Made by a program: the position numbers and the translations under genes | Notes under the pieces: generated by a model | The model's input: the letters and a program-made list of their open reading frames with translations, nothing else | The model's database searches: none | Told to the model about the DNA's origin: nothing | Assembly: GCF_015477775.1 (NCBI RefSeq) | Contig: NZ_JADLQO010000002.1 | Coordinates: forward strand, 1,019,786-1,083,785 | Origin: Nocardia abscessus | GTDB lineage: Bacteria > Actinomycetota > Actinomycetes > Mycobacteriales > Mycobacteriaceae | DNA: 64,000 bases | Direction: 5' to 3' | Shown here: in pieces, positions 45,028-53,950 of the stretch | Numbering within the stretch: the first letter of the stretch is position 1 | Layout: each line of letters starts with the position of its first letter

Positions 45028-45837
45028 GTGGAGTTACTGAGCAGGAACCATGTGAGCGTGAGCGGCAAGACCGGTGCGCCGGTGGTGGTGCTCGCCCACG
45101 GCTTCGGATGCGACCAGCAGATGTGGCGGCTGGTGGTGCCGACCCTGGAGCGGGATTTCACCGTCGTGCTGTTCGATCACGTGGGCGCGGGCCGCTCGGA
45201 TCTGTCGGCGTGGACCCCGCAGCGGTACTCCAGCATGGACGGCTACGTCGAGGATGTGCTGGCGGTTCTTCGCGAACTGGAGCTGGGTCCGGTGGTCTTC
45301 GTCGGGCACTCGGTGAGCGCGACGATGGGAGTGCTCGCCGCCGCGCGCGAGCCCGCCGCGTTCGCCGGCCTGGTGCTGCTGGCTCCCTCGCCGTGCTTCA
45401 TCGATGATCCGTCCACCGGATACCGGGGCGGTTTCAGCACCGACGACATCGAGGAACTCCTGGAGGCACTCGATGCGAACTACCTGGGCTGGTCGGGCGC
45501 GATGGCGCCGGTCATCATGGGCAACCCGGACCGCCCGGAACTGGCCGAGGAACTCACCAACAGCTTCTGCCGCACCGACCCGGAGATAGCGCGCGTCTTC
45601 GCCCGCGTCACGTTCCTCTCCGACAACCGGGCCGACCTCCGCGCGGTGGGCGTGCCCACGCTCGTTCTGCAATGCTCCGACGACGCTATCGCCCCTCCCG
45701 AGGTCGGAGCCTTCGTCCACGAGCAGATCCCCGGCAGCAGACTGGTCACCCTCACGGCAACCGGCCACTGCCCTCAGCTCAGCGCTCCGGCGGAGACCGC
45801 CGCCGCCATCGCCGCCTTCGCCCGCGGGACCGGATGA
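45028..45837 (+). CDS. rsbQ: RsbQ-type alpha/beta hydrolase, partner of PP2C phosphatase
   Basis: A 269-residue hydrolase, same length as Bacillus subtilis RsbQ. Ser95 in FVGHSVSA, Asp219 and His247 (TGHCPQLSAP) form the triad at positions almost identical to RsbQ. HGFGCDQQMW is the oxyanion loop. RsbQ supplies a small-molecule signal to the PAS domain of RsbP, activating the phosphatase under energy stress. Here the next gene, overlapping by four bases, is indeed a PAS-PP2C phosphatase. The GTG at 45028 follows GAGGGT. Confidence 0.88.
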   Translation: MELLSRNHVSVSGKTGAPVVVLAHGFGCDQQMWRLVVPTLERDFTVVLFDHVGAGRSDLSAWTPQRYSSMDGYVEDVLAVLRELELGPVVFVGHSVSATMGVLAAAREPAAFAGLVLLAPSPCFIDDPSTGYRGGFSTDDIEELLEALDANYLGWSGAMAPVIMGNPDRPELAEELTNSFCRTDPEIARVFARVTFLSDNRADLRAVGVPTLVLQCSDDAIAPPEVGAFVHEQIPGSRLVTLTATGHCPQLSAPAETAAAIAAFARGTG

Positions 45838-47093
45838 CGAGCGCAGCGGACGACCGCGACGCCGGCTGTGGCCTCGGAGCCGAGCCGGACGACCACGCGG
45901 CGTTCGCCGCGCTCCTCGAGGACAGCGTCGAGGACCTGTACGAGAACGCACCCTGCGGATACCTCTCCACCTCGCTCGACGGCCGGATCGCCAAGGTGAA
46001 TGCCACGCTGCTGGACTGGCTGGGCTACCTGCGCGAAGAACTGGTCGGCCGCAAGCACTTCTCCGAGCTGCTCACCGTGGGCGGCCGCCTCTATCACGAG
46101 ACCCACTTCGCTCCCCTGCTCCGCATGCAAGGCGAAGTCCGCAGTGTCGCCCTGGAAATGAAGACCACCGACGGTCGCCGACTACCCGTGCTGGTGACCT
46201 CCCTCGTCAAAACCGGCAGCCAGGGACAGCCGCTACTGATCCGCACCACGGTCTTCGACGCCCGCGAGCGCCGCGCCTACGAGACCGAACTGCTACGGGC
46301 ACGGCGCGAAGCCGAGCAGGAACGCGAACGCCTGCAACGCCTGAACGCGACGCTGCAGAGCACACTGCTACCACCCCAACTGCCCCAGGTCCCCGGCCTA
46401 GAGGTCGCCGCGCATTATCACATCGCCTCGGCCGATGAGGTCGGCGGCGACTTCTACGATCTGTTCCCCATAGACGGCGAAACCTGGGGGATGTTCCTGG
46501 GCGACGTCTGCGGCAAAGGCGCTCCCGCCGCGGTACTCACTTCAGTGGCCCGCTACACACTGCGTACCGCCACCGCCTACACCCGCGATCCGGCCGCCGT
46601 ACTCGACACGCTCAACACCACCCTCATCGAGCGAAACCACGGCCACAACCGACGGTTCTGCACGATCATCTTCGGACTGATCACACCCACTCCGCACCGC
46701 GGAGGCTGCGACATCACCCTGGCCGGCGGGGGGCACCCCCCGGCCCTGCTCCTGCATCCCGACGGCAACGTGGAGGAGATGCACACCCGGGGCGGTCAAC
46801 TCATCGGCGCGATCCCGCACGCCCAGATCGTCACCCGAAGCGTCCGGCTCGAGGCCGGGGACACCCTGCTTCTCTACACCGACGGACTCACCGAAGCTCG
46901 CACCAGCGCGAACGGTGGTCGCTACAGCGACCGAGCCCTCGTCGAATTCGTGCGCACCCTGGCTCCGGTCACGGCCTCCCGCACCGTCGAAGCGCTCCGA
47001 GAACTGCTCAGCTCCTTCGGATCCGGATTGGAAGACGACACGGCCGTTCTGGCCATCCACGCGCTGCCCGCGCCGCACGGTAAGGCGCGGTGA
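45834..47093 (+). CDS. rsbP: RsbP-type PAS-PP2C serine phosphatase
   Basis: A 419-residue protein: PAS domain at residues about 30-145 (ENAPCGYLSTSLDGRIAKVN), coiled coil at about 150-185, and SpoIIE/PP2C phosphatase domain at about 200-412 with metal motifs EVGGDFYD, GDVCGKG, GGGHPPALL, LLYTDGLTEAR and EDDTAVLAI. It would dephosphorylate an RsbV-like anti-anti-sigma factor, freeing an alternative sigma factor. No rsbV, rsbW or sigma-B-type gene adjoins, so the target is elsewhere. Coupled to rsbQ by ATGA overlap. Confidence 0.9.
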   Translation: MTSAADDRDAGCGLGAEPDDHAAFAALLEDSVEDLYENAPCGYLSTSLDGRIAKVNATLLDWLGYLREELVGRKHFSELLTVGGRLYHETHFAPLLRMQGEVRSVALEMKTTDGRRLPVLVTSLVKTGSQGQPLLIRTTVFDARERRAYETELLRARREAEQERERLQRLNATLQSTLLPPQLPQVPGLEVAAHYHIASADEVGGDFYDLFPIDGETWGMFLGDVCGKGAPAAVLTSVARYTLRTATAYTRDPAAVLDTLNTTLIERNHGHNRRFCTIIFGLITPTPHRGGCDITLAGGGHPPALLLHPDGNVEEMHTRGGQLIGAIPHAQIVTRSVRLEAGDTLLLYTDGLTEARTSANGGRYSDRALVEFVRTLAPVTASRTVEALRELLSSFGSGLEDDTAVLAIHALPAPHGKAR

Positions 47094-47252
47094 GCGGCTG
47101 CGATATCTAACGGGAGCCGACCTGATTCCGACCTCAGCGGCACCGCGCCGCTCGACGGCGCGGGCCGAATTCCCTGCGGTAGAGCAGCTCTGAGGTCTGC
47201 GCGAGAAGTACGCGGCCGCAAGCCCGATCGCACTTCGAGTCCCGCACGCTCG

Positions 47253-47552
47253 TCAGCGCGCCAGCCACCCGGCGAAGCACCGGGACAGGAACGGCGTGAC
47301 CACCCATACCATCGCCGCCACCGCGACGGGAATGATGCAGGCCAGCTGCAACGGCGTCGGGAGGGGTTCGAGCAGTGGCGCGGTGATCGTCACCAAGGCG
47401 GTGAGCAGCGGGTACAGACCTGCCATGGTCAGCAGCCAGAACTTCCACTTCGCTGGGTGGGCGCCGCCAGCCGCGGCATCGTCGCGGCGTCCTTGTGCCG
47501 CGCCGTGTGCCGCCGATGCTCCGCTCGCGGTGAATTCCTTCGTATCGAGCAT
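47253..47552 (-). CDS. small two-span membrane protein
   Basis: A 99-residue protein with a hydrophilic N-terminal 33 residues then two spans (WLLTMAGLYPLLTALVTITA and LACIIPVAVAAMVWVVTPFL). The membrane part resembles the C-terminal tail found on some antibiotic-biosynthesis-monooxygenase (ABM) proteins; here the ABM domain is absent. The ATG at 47552 follows AAGGATCGTGAA. Function unknown. Confidence 0.7.
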   Translation of the reverse strand: MLDTKEFTASGASAAHGAAQGRRDDAAAGGAHPAKWKFWLLTMAGLYPLLTALVTITAPLLEPLPTPLQLACIIPVAVAAMVWVVTPFLSRCFAGWLAR

Positions 47553-47975
47553 TTCACGATCCTTACTTCGGCTCTCGCGGGTAACCCGCCGTCATCGAGG
47601 AGACGAAACGCACCGCGCGCCTGTGACATCCATGGCTAAGCCAGGTATCAGGAGGCGGCGAGCTCGGTTGCACCGGCCCCAGAACAGCCCCGGTCGCCCA
47701 TCCGTCAACTCTGTGTCTGTGGCGTCGGACGCCCAGCCACTGATCCGCAGGACTTCGTCCGGAGCATCACAGGCTGCGGTTCTGCCGACGCGATGTTCCG
47801 GTACCTGCCCGAGCAGCCCGGCTGCAACCGGTAAATCCGGCCGAGGGGTGGTCGACTCGGTCCACTCACCATTCCCAGGAGGGAGGTGGGCATAGTATGA
47901 AACGCTCGCGCACCTGAATGACTGCTTGCCGCTTCTGCGTGCGCGAGAGTCATTTACCCACACCCTAGGGGAACC
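47553..47975. other. gene-free stretch
   Basis: About 420 bases upstream of a secreted-protein gene. No coding signature convinced me on either strand and no repeat or strong hairpin was found. It may hold the promoters of the two divergent small genes. Confidence 0.45.
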
Positions 47976-48296
47976 ATGATCAAGTCGTTGTCCTTCGCCG
48001 CTGCGGTCGCTGCGGCCGCCGCCACTCTTGTCTTCCTTCCGGCCACGGCCGCGCACGCCCAGTCCCCCAGCTGCGCCAAAGCCATCGAGCTGATCAACAT
48101 CGCAATCGACACGAGCGGCGGCACTCTGGACCAGGCGACGGCGACAGCCCTGTCCGACAGGCTGACCGGTCTGGCCGATTTCACCCAGGGGCCCGAAAGG
48201 GACGCCATCACGGCCTACGCTCGCGCGCTGGTCGATGACGAGGTCACAGAACTCACCCCCTTCACCGACGAACTGAATCGCGTCTGCGGCGCCTGA
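47976..48296 (+). CDS. small secreted helical protein of unknown function
   Basis: A 106-residue protein. The signal peptide (residues 1-28) ends ATAAHA|QSP. The mature part is about 78 residues, mostly helical, with one Cys near each end (SPSCAK and RVCGA) able to form a disulfide. GGGGAACC lies just before the ATG. It resembles the many small exported proteins of mycolata; no family recognised. Confidence 0.75.
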   Translation: MIKSLSFAAAVAAAAATLVFLPATAAHAQSPSCAKAIELINIAIDTSGGTLDQATATALSDRLTGLADFTQGPERDAITAYARALVDDEVTELTPFTDELNRVCGA

Positions 48297-48340
48297 CCCG
48301 CGCCCAGCAGCGGAGGCGGCGCACGTTTCGGCGCCGCAGC

Positions 48341-48577
48341 CGGTGCGCATACATCACCGGGCCGATCACATCCGTGTTCTGGCACCTCGGCGAGTCCGGT
48401 GAAGGCCAGGAGTGGAGCGTCGAGTTCCGAACATCCGCCGCCACCCGGGACAAGCTGGCTGACCGGATCAAAGAGTTGCACCCTTGGGACAATCCGGAGC
48501 TCATCGGACAGCCGATCGAGTGGTGCCCGGAGGAGTATGCCACCTGGGTCGACCGGTCTACAGGCGGCTCGGAGTAG
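48341..48577 (+). pseudogene. cutA: CutA divalent-cation tolerance protein remnant (5' truncated)
   Basis: Homology to CutA begins at CAYITGPITSVFWHLGESG and continues through EWSVEFRTSAATRDKLADRI, HPWDNPELIGQPI and YATWVDRST to the stop at 48577. The first third of the domain (about 30-40 residues) is missing and replaced by unrelated Arg-rich sequence. An internal GTG (48374) could start only a fragment. Probably non-functional. Confidence 0.7.
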
Positions 48578-48678
48578 GAACGCGCGCCGTCGTAGCGCGC
48601 GCACAGCTGGTCGCCTCCGGGCATCTCGGCCACGCGCCGGGCTACCTGTCGGACGCGAGCCAGTGGCCGGACTGATGC

Positions 48679-49222
48679 GTGGTCACCGCCCACGTGGCCG
48701 ATGCCGTCGCCAAGGGGGGCGACCGTCCTCGCGGGCGGCCATGCGAGGCCGGATCTGGGGCCTTTGTTCCACGAGCCGACGATCCTGGCCGACGTCACCC
48801 CCGAGATGACATTGTTCGCCCAGGAGACCTTCGGTCCGGTGGTGTCGATCTATCCCTACCGCGATGGCGAGGAGGCGATCGCGATGGCGAACGCCACGCC
48901 GTACGGGCTCAACGCCAGCGTCTGGTCCCGCAACGGTGCCAGGGGCCGGGCAGTCGCGGCCCGGCTGCACGCCGGAACCGTCAACGTCAACGAAGCCTTC
49001 GCCGCCGCGTGGGGCAGCATCGACGCCCCGAGGGGTGGCATGGGCGACTCCGGTCTCGGCCGCAGGCACGGCGCCGACGGGCTGCTGAATTACACCGAGC
49101 CGCAGACTGTCGCGCACCAGCGTCTGCAAGGCTTCAGCCCACCGCGCGGTGTCGGCCATGACCGGTGGTCCCGAATCCTCACCCTTGCACTCGGGACATT
49201 GCGACGAGTGGGTGCACACTGA
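48679..49222 (+). pseudogene. gabD2: succinate-semialdehyde dehydrogenase remnant (5' truncated, frameshifted)
   Basis: The last third of an SSADH-type aldehyde dehydrogenase. VTAHVADAVAKG is read first; then an extra G in a run of six (48714-48719) shifts the frame, and ATVLAGGHARPDLGPLFHEP, LFAQETFGPVVSIYPY, NEAFAAAWGS and YTEPQTVAHQRLQG follow. The catalytic Glu and Cys regions are gone. The gabD2 assignment rests on the C-terminal pattern and is tentative. Confidence 0.7.
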
Positions 49223-49296
49223 ATCGACCGGAATTCGCATCAGCGAGGAGACCACGTGAAGAAGTAGAACCAACGACGCACGGAGGAAGATCACAT

Positions 49297-49858
49297 ATGA
49301 CCGAGCGCATCTTGAACGTCGTCACCAACGTCGGCCACTACGACGACCCATCCCACCCGACCGGATTGTGGTTGTCCGAGCTCACCCACGCCTGGCACGT
49401 CTTCGAAGAGCACGGGTTCGAGCAGACCATCGTCAGCCCGGCCGGGGGCCCTTGCCCCTTGGAACCGCGGTCGCTGAAGTTCCCCAGTTACGACAAGACC
49501 GCGAAGGGCTGGCGTGCCGATCCGGCAGCGCATCACCCGTGAGATCTACGAACGTGGCGGAATCGTCGCCTCGGTCTGCCACGGTTATTGCGGCCTGCTC
49601 GACACCAAGCTCTCCGACGGCACGTACCTCGTCGCCGGGCGCAAGCTCACCGGGTTCGCCTGGCAGGAGGAAGTCCTGGCCCGAGTGGACAAGCTCGTGC
49701 CCTACAACGCCGAGGACGAGATAAAGAAGCGTGGCGCCCGCTACGAGAAGGCCAAGCTGCCGTTCGTCTCCTACGCCGTGGCGGACGGGAACCTCGTGAC
49801 CGGGCAGAACCCCGGGTCGGCCGAGAAGACGGCGAAGAAGATCGCCGACCTCCTGTGA
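49297..49858 (+). pseudogene. DJ-1/PfpI (Hsp31-like) protein remnant with internal deletion
   Basis: The start (MTERILNVVTNVGHYDDP) and end (KLPFVSYAVADGNLVTGQNP then SAEKTAKKIADLL) are those of a type 1 amidotransferase-like Hsp31 relative. Between GWRADPA and QRITREIYERGG the usual stretch of about 45-50 residues, including the FTGGHA loop, is missing and the frame changes. The first frame stops at 49542. The nucleophile VCHGYC survives in the second frame (which could start at the ATG at 49514), but the fold would be incomplete. Confidence 0.75.
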
Positions 49859-50256
49859 CTCGTCCGGCATTTCCCCGGCCTGGACATCGAGGCCGGGGTA
49901 ACGCCATCGATGACGCGGAAGCCTGTGTCCGCGCGGCGGTTCCGGCCGTCCACGACACCTTCCGGAGCAGAACGAGTTCGGCGGCACGGCCGATCCGTGC
50001 AGACCCGCCCACGCGCATAGCAGCAGCGTAAGCACAACGGGTGGGGACCGCGAGGTAACCGTGGGGCCGGCTCAGGTCTGCGCCCACACCCGGGAACCAC
50101 CACCAAACGATACGCAACCCGGTCCCTTGCTCTCGGCAATCCGGTGGTCCCATCACCCTGGCAGGCGACATCTGGAGCGCACTCCAGGCAAGCCCTATTT
50201 TCGCGTGGATGCGAAGGTCCGGTACGGCTGGACGCGACCGGTGCGCATGGCCGACC
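49859..50256. other. gene-free stretch with a repeat fragment
   Basis: About 400 bases without a recognisable gene. Its middle (50049-50081) resembles parts of the two attachment-like segments at 53.5 and 58.9 kb: 19 of 22 bases match 58929-58950, and 16 of 19 match 53602-53620. It is probably the trace of an old duplication. Confidence 0.45.
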
Positions 50257-51207
50257 ATGGCTGACATGTTGCTCACGCGCGAGGCCGATCTGTTCGAAAG
50301 CTCCAGGGGCCGCCTGCAGGCGATCGCCTACCGCTTGCTGGGCTCGGCCGGCGACGCCGAGGACGCGGTGCAGGAGACGTATCTGCGCTGGCAGACCGCC
50401 GACCGTGCGCACGTGGAGACGCCCGAGGCGTGGCTGACCAAGGTGCTCACCAATCTCTGCCTCAACCAGCTCACCTCGGCCCGCGCGCGCCGGGAAACCT
50501 ATGTGGGGCAATGGCTTCCGGAACCGGTGTTGGCCGGCGACCCGATGTTGGGCCCGGCCGACACCGTCGAACAGCGTGAATCGGTGTCGATCGCCATGCT
50601 CACGCTCATGGAGCGGCTCACCGCCAAGGAGCGCGTGGTGTACGTGCTGCGCGAAGCCTTCGGCTACTCGCACCACGAGATAGCCGACCTGCTCGACATC
50701 ACCGAATCCAATTGCCAGCAGATCTATCGCCGCGCCAAACAGCACTTGGCCGTGGAACGGGCGCGCATCGAGGTGGACGAAACCGCCGCCCGCCGGATCG
50801 TGGAGGAATTCCTGACCGCGGCGGTCAGCGGCCGGACCGACGAGCTGGTGCGACTGCTCACCGATGACGCCACCATCATCGGCGACGGCGGCGCCTTCTT
50901 CGCCACCTTGAACAGGCCGCTCGTCGGCGCCGAGCGCATCGCGCTGTTCGTGCGGCTCGCCATCAAACCCTCGGGCGCCAAGTGGGACAAGCTCGGCGGC
51001 AAGCCCACCCCGTTCGCCGCGATCGTCAATGGCAGGCCCGCGCTGGTCCTGGTGGCCGAGGATCGCATCGTCGGCGTCGTGGTGCTGGAGGTGACCGCCG
51101 ACGGCATCGCCGCCGTGCACGCCCACGTCAACCCCGACAAGCTGGCGCACGCCAATCGCCAGTGGGCCACGTACGCACCGGGAGCGCCCCTGCCCGATTT
51201 ATGGTGA
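50257..51207 (+). CDS. ECF41/SigJ-type sigma factor with SnoaL-like C-terminal domain
   Basis: A 316-residue sigma factor. Region 2: AIAYRLLGSAGDAEDAVQET. Region 4: LTAKERVVYVLREAFGYSHH, then IADLLDITESNCQQIYRRAK. A SnoaL-like extension (residues about 175-316) contains the DGGAF strand and ends VNPDKL, typical of ECF41. In this group the extension, not a separate anti-sigma factor, controls activity. The ATG at 50257 precedes conserved sequence; an ATG at 50266 is possible. A FAD-dependent oxidoreductase follows after 82 bases, the usual ECF41 partner type. Confidence 0.9.
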   Translation: MADMLLTREADLFESSRGRLQAIAYRLLGSAGDAEDAVQETYLRWQTADRAHVETPEAWLTKVLTNLCLNQLTSARARRETYVGQWLPEPVLAGDPMLGPADTVEQRESVSIAMLTLMERLTAKERVVYVLREAFGYSHHEIADLLDITESNCQQIYRRAKQHLAVERARIEVDETAARRIVEEFLTAAVSGRTDELVRLLTDDATIIGDGGAFFATLNRPLVGAERIALFVRLAIKPSGAKWDKLGGKPTPFAAIVNGRPALVLVAEDRIVGVVVLEVTADGIAAVHAHVNPDKLAHANRQWATYAPGAPLPDLW

Positions 51208-51289
51208 CCCACATCACAGTCGACTCCTGTCAGCATTCGTGCGGCTGTCCGGTTCAAGTTCCGAACCCACCGGAGACAGGAGCAACACC

Positions 51290-52477
51290 ATGAAGCACCG
51301 CATCGTCGTTCTCGGAGCCGGATACGCCGGAGCCACCACCGCCGGCCGCCTGGCCAAGCGACTGCACCGCGACGACGTCGAGATCACCCTGGTCAACGCC
51401 GATCCCGACTTCGTCGAACGGGTGCGCCTGCACCAGCTCGCCGCCGGGCAGGACCTGCCGGTCCGCCCACTGCGGAAGATGTTCGCGGGCACCGGCGTCG
51501 AGGTGCGCATCGCACGGGTCGATTCGGTCGACGCGGACCGCAAGACCGTCGAACTGATCGGCGAGCAGGGGGCCGAGACCCTCGCTTACGACATACTCGT
51601 CTACGCCCTGGGCAGCACCGTCGCCGATTTCGGCGTGCCCGGCGTCATCGAGCACGCCCACCAGGTGGCGAGCAAGCAGGCCGCGCTGCGGCTGCGGGAA
51701 CGCCTGAACCAGCTGCGAGCGAACGAAACCGTGCTGATCGTGGGTGGCGGCCTGACCAGCATCGAGATCGCCACCGAGATCGCCGAGGCGCGCCCGGATC
51801 TGAAGGTCGCCATGGCCGCGCGCGGCGGTGTCGGCGACTGGCTCGACGAGAAGGCGCAGAGCCACCTGCGCGGCGCGTTCGAACGCTTCGGTATCACCGT
51901 CCACGAGCACGCCGACGTCACCCGGGTCACCGAAGATGGCGTGTCCACCCGGTCGGGCGCGCAGATCCCCGCGCAAATGACCGTCTGGGCAGCGGGATTC
52001 GCCGTGCACCCGATCGCGGCAGCCAGCACGCTGACCGTCTCCGAGACCGGGCGGATCGTCGTCGACGCCACGCAGCGCTCGGTCTCACACCCGGATGTGT
52101 ACGCCGTCGGCGATGCCGCGCACGCCGCGGGAGTGGGAGGCAAGACGTTGCGCATGGGCTGCGCCACCGCCTCCCCGATGGCCTGGCTGGGTGCCGACGC
52201 CATTGCCGCCCGGCTGACCGGACGTGCAGTCCCCGATGCCCCGATCGGCTACAACGGCCAGTGCATCAGCCTCGGTCGCCGCGATGCCATCGTGCAGAAG
52301 GTGACCAAGGAGGATCAGCCGACCTCGAAGGTCGACGTGGGCCGCAAGGCCGTCCGCGCGAAGAAGCTGATCTGCTCGATCGCGGCCTGGTGCGTGCGGC
52401 ACCCGACCCTGTTGGCCCCGAGCCGGCGTCGCCGGGTGGTCGAGACCGGCGCGGCGGCCCCGGTCGCAACCGTCTGA
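51290..52477 (+). CDS. NAD(P)/FAD-dependent oxidoreductase (NDH-2-like)
   Basis: A 395-residue pyridine-nucleotide-disulphide oxidoreductase fold. The FAD motif VVLGAGYAGATTAGRLA lies at residues 5-21, the NADH motif VLIVGGGLTSIEIATEIA near residue 148, and VYAVGDAAHA is the second FAD signature. It resembles type II NADH dehydrogenases without a clear membrane helix. The ATG follows GGAGACAGGAGC. ECF41 sigma factors commonly control such a gene. Confidence 0.9.
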   Translation: MKHRIVVLGAGYAGATTAGRLAKRLHRDDVEITLVNADPDFVERVRLHQLAAGQDLPVRPLRKMFAGTGVEVRIARVDSVDADRKTVELIGEQGAETLAYDILVYALGSTVADFGVPGVIEHAHQVASKQAALRLRERLNQLRANETVLIVGGGLTSIEIATEIAEARPDLKVAMAARGGVGDWLDEKAQSHLRGAFERFGITVHEHADVTRVTEDGVSTRSGAQIPAQMTVWAAGFAVHPIAAASTLTVSETGRIVVDATQRSVSHPDVYAVGDAAHAAGVGGKTLRMGCATASPMAWLGADAIAARLTGRAVPDAPIGYNGQCISLGRRDAIVQKVTKEDQPTSKVDVGRKAVRAKKLICSIAAWCVRHPTLLAPSRRRRVVETGAAAPVATV

Positions 52478-52501
52478 GCGCGCGGGTGCGCAACCGGCAC
52501 A

Positions 52502-52535
52502 GGTCCGCCCCAGCCGGAACGAGCCGGGGCGGACC
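52502..52535 (+). terminator. hairpin after the oxidoreductase
   Basis: A perfect 10-bp stem GGTCCGCCCC (52502-52511) with its complement at 52526-52535, starting 25 bases after the stop. No clear T-tract, but position and strength fit a terminator. Confidence 0.6.
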
Positions 52536-52763
52536 GGGATGCCGCAGGACAATCAGTGCGTCTGCGCGGCACCTTCTTTCGACAGCGTCGAACGCCACCG
52601 CGTCGATCACGGACTCTGTGCCCAGAGCCCCGCGACGACGACCTGGCTTGGACCAATCACTGAGTTCTGCACCCCTCGTTTCGAGGACAACACAATTCGG
52701 GTCATGCGTGGTGAGGGCTTGCCGATTAGGTTCGGCCGTCTACCCGACGCACGAGGAGTTCGA

Positions 52764-52979
52764 ATGTTCGCAGTACGTGGATTTGCTGCCGCCCTGATCG
52801 GTGCCGCAACCCTGACCGGCGCTGGGGCGGCCGCCGCGGCGCCGTTGCCGCTCGAACCGCAGGCGCCCGCACCGGCCGTGTCGGTCGCAGGGAGCTGTGG
52901 TGGTATCACCGACCCGTTCGTGGCGCTGGTCTGCGCGATCAGCAGCCTGTCAGGCGGAGGCGGCACCGCCGCTCGATGA
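52764..52979 (+). CDS. small secreted protein
   Basis: A 71-residue protein. The signal peptide (about 26 residues) ends GAGAAAAA|PLP. The mature part is proline/alanine-rich with two Cys (GSCGGIT and ALVCAIS) and a short hydrophobic end. GAGGAG lies five bases before the ATG. Unknown family, common style in mycolata. Confidence 0.65.
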   Translation: MFAVRGFAAALIGAATLTGAGAAAAAPLPLEPQAPAPAVSVAGSCGGITDPFVALVCAISSLSGGGGTAAR

Positions 52980-53152
52980 GCGGCCGTGAAGTCGGCTCAG
53001 CCGAATAAGCCGCGCACGAACGGCGCCGAGTTCGGCAGGACGCGTTCACTGCCGAACCAGCCGAGTGGAAGCTGAGCGCGCACAACGAACTTGCCGCGGT
53101 CTCGCGGGTGATCGGGTTGTCGAGACGCCGACTCATGCTGAACAGAGTTCTG

Positions 53153-53263
53153 AGCGCAGGCCCGATCTCGGCATACGATCTCGACTCCGGGATGGGTACG
53201 CAGCCACGCCGCGAGCGTGTCGGCGGTGCGGTCGGTGAGCGCGTCGACCGGTCGCCGGGTTTG
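53153..53263 (-). pseudogene. ISL3-family transposase fragment
   Basis: About 37 codons reading [20 protein letters not shown], then [17 protein letters not shown]. This matches the stretch around the first catalytic region of ISL3 transposases (typically [20 protein letters not shown]). Sequence on both sides is unrelated, and no terminal repeats are visible. Confidence 0.65.
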
Positions 53264-53511
53264 TCGGCCCCGCGCACACGGGAATGGTCCAACACTGGGA
53301 CGCAGCAGATCAGCTAAGGCATCGTTGCCCCCGTACGCGGGCCAGAGGAGCACGGATTCGGTCTCGCCACCAAAGCTGCGTGCCGGACGAAGCAAGCCCA
53401 ACCGGTCGATCCAACAACGCTGACCGACAGCCACCACGAACCAGCATCTTTCTCAACGTCACCCGTAGGCGGCCGAACCTACATGGGTGATGCCGACAGC
53501 CGAAACCGAAC

Positions 53512-53598
53512 CGCGGGGTTTTCGTGGGGTTGGGCCAAATGAAACAGGTCAGGACCGGTGCAATACCGGTCCTGACCTGCGTTTTCTGTGGAGCTAAG
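53512..53598 (-). repeat. older copy of the tRNA 3' end/hairpin attachment segment
   Basis: It holds, in order, CGCGGGG..., ATGAAACAGGTCAGG, a perfect 15-bp hairpin (53545-53579, loop GCAAT) and TTTCTGTGGAGCTAAG. The same elements occur in the same order at 58929-59014, where the last part is the 3' end of a tRNA-like gene. Here only about ten bases of that gene remain. Inferred to be the scar of an earlier integration or duplication at this site. Confidence 0.65.
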
Positions 53599-53950
53599 CG
53601 GGGGGCCAGCTCAAGTCTCCATCGGGACGGCCAGATTGCTCCTCGAGATCGTCAGACTGCTGTCAGCACAGCCGAGCTGTCCGGCGAAGACGATCGCGGT
53701 CGATGTGCGGCTCCACGATGATCGGTGACATCCCGGGCCTCGGCGGATCGGGCGCCGTTCGCCGGGTCAGGCCCGAGGGTTCACGACGAGCCGTCCGCCA
53801 CCGTCGGTCGCACCATATCTGAACCTTGACTCGCACAGCTCACCATCACGAATGCAGCGGCGCTGACGTAGACGGTGACGCTGACCGTGGTTTTCTCGAC
53901 GATCGCCATTCGTGGTTGCCGCAGGCGCTGAACCAGGGGCCGATGATGTT

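Larger units (their letters stand above)
52980..53950. other. region with transposase scrap and attachment-like repeat, no intact gene
   Basis: About 970 bases without an intact gene. It holds an ISL3-type transposase fragment (53153-53263, minus strand) and the older attachment-like segment (53512-53598). The part from 53620 to 53950 shows nothing recognisable. Confidence 0.55.

Noticed and set aside
52997..53437. 146-codon minus-strand gene
   Set aside because: Only residues 59-95 resemble an ISL3 transposase; the rest is unrelated and lacks coding character, so only the transposase scrap is annotated.
53545..53579. Simple transcription terminator only
   Set aside because: The hairpin alone would fit, but its flanks match those of the tRNA-associated hairpin at 58.96 kb, so it is better described as part of a duplicated attachment-like segment.
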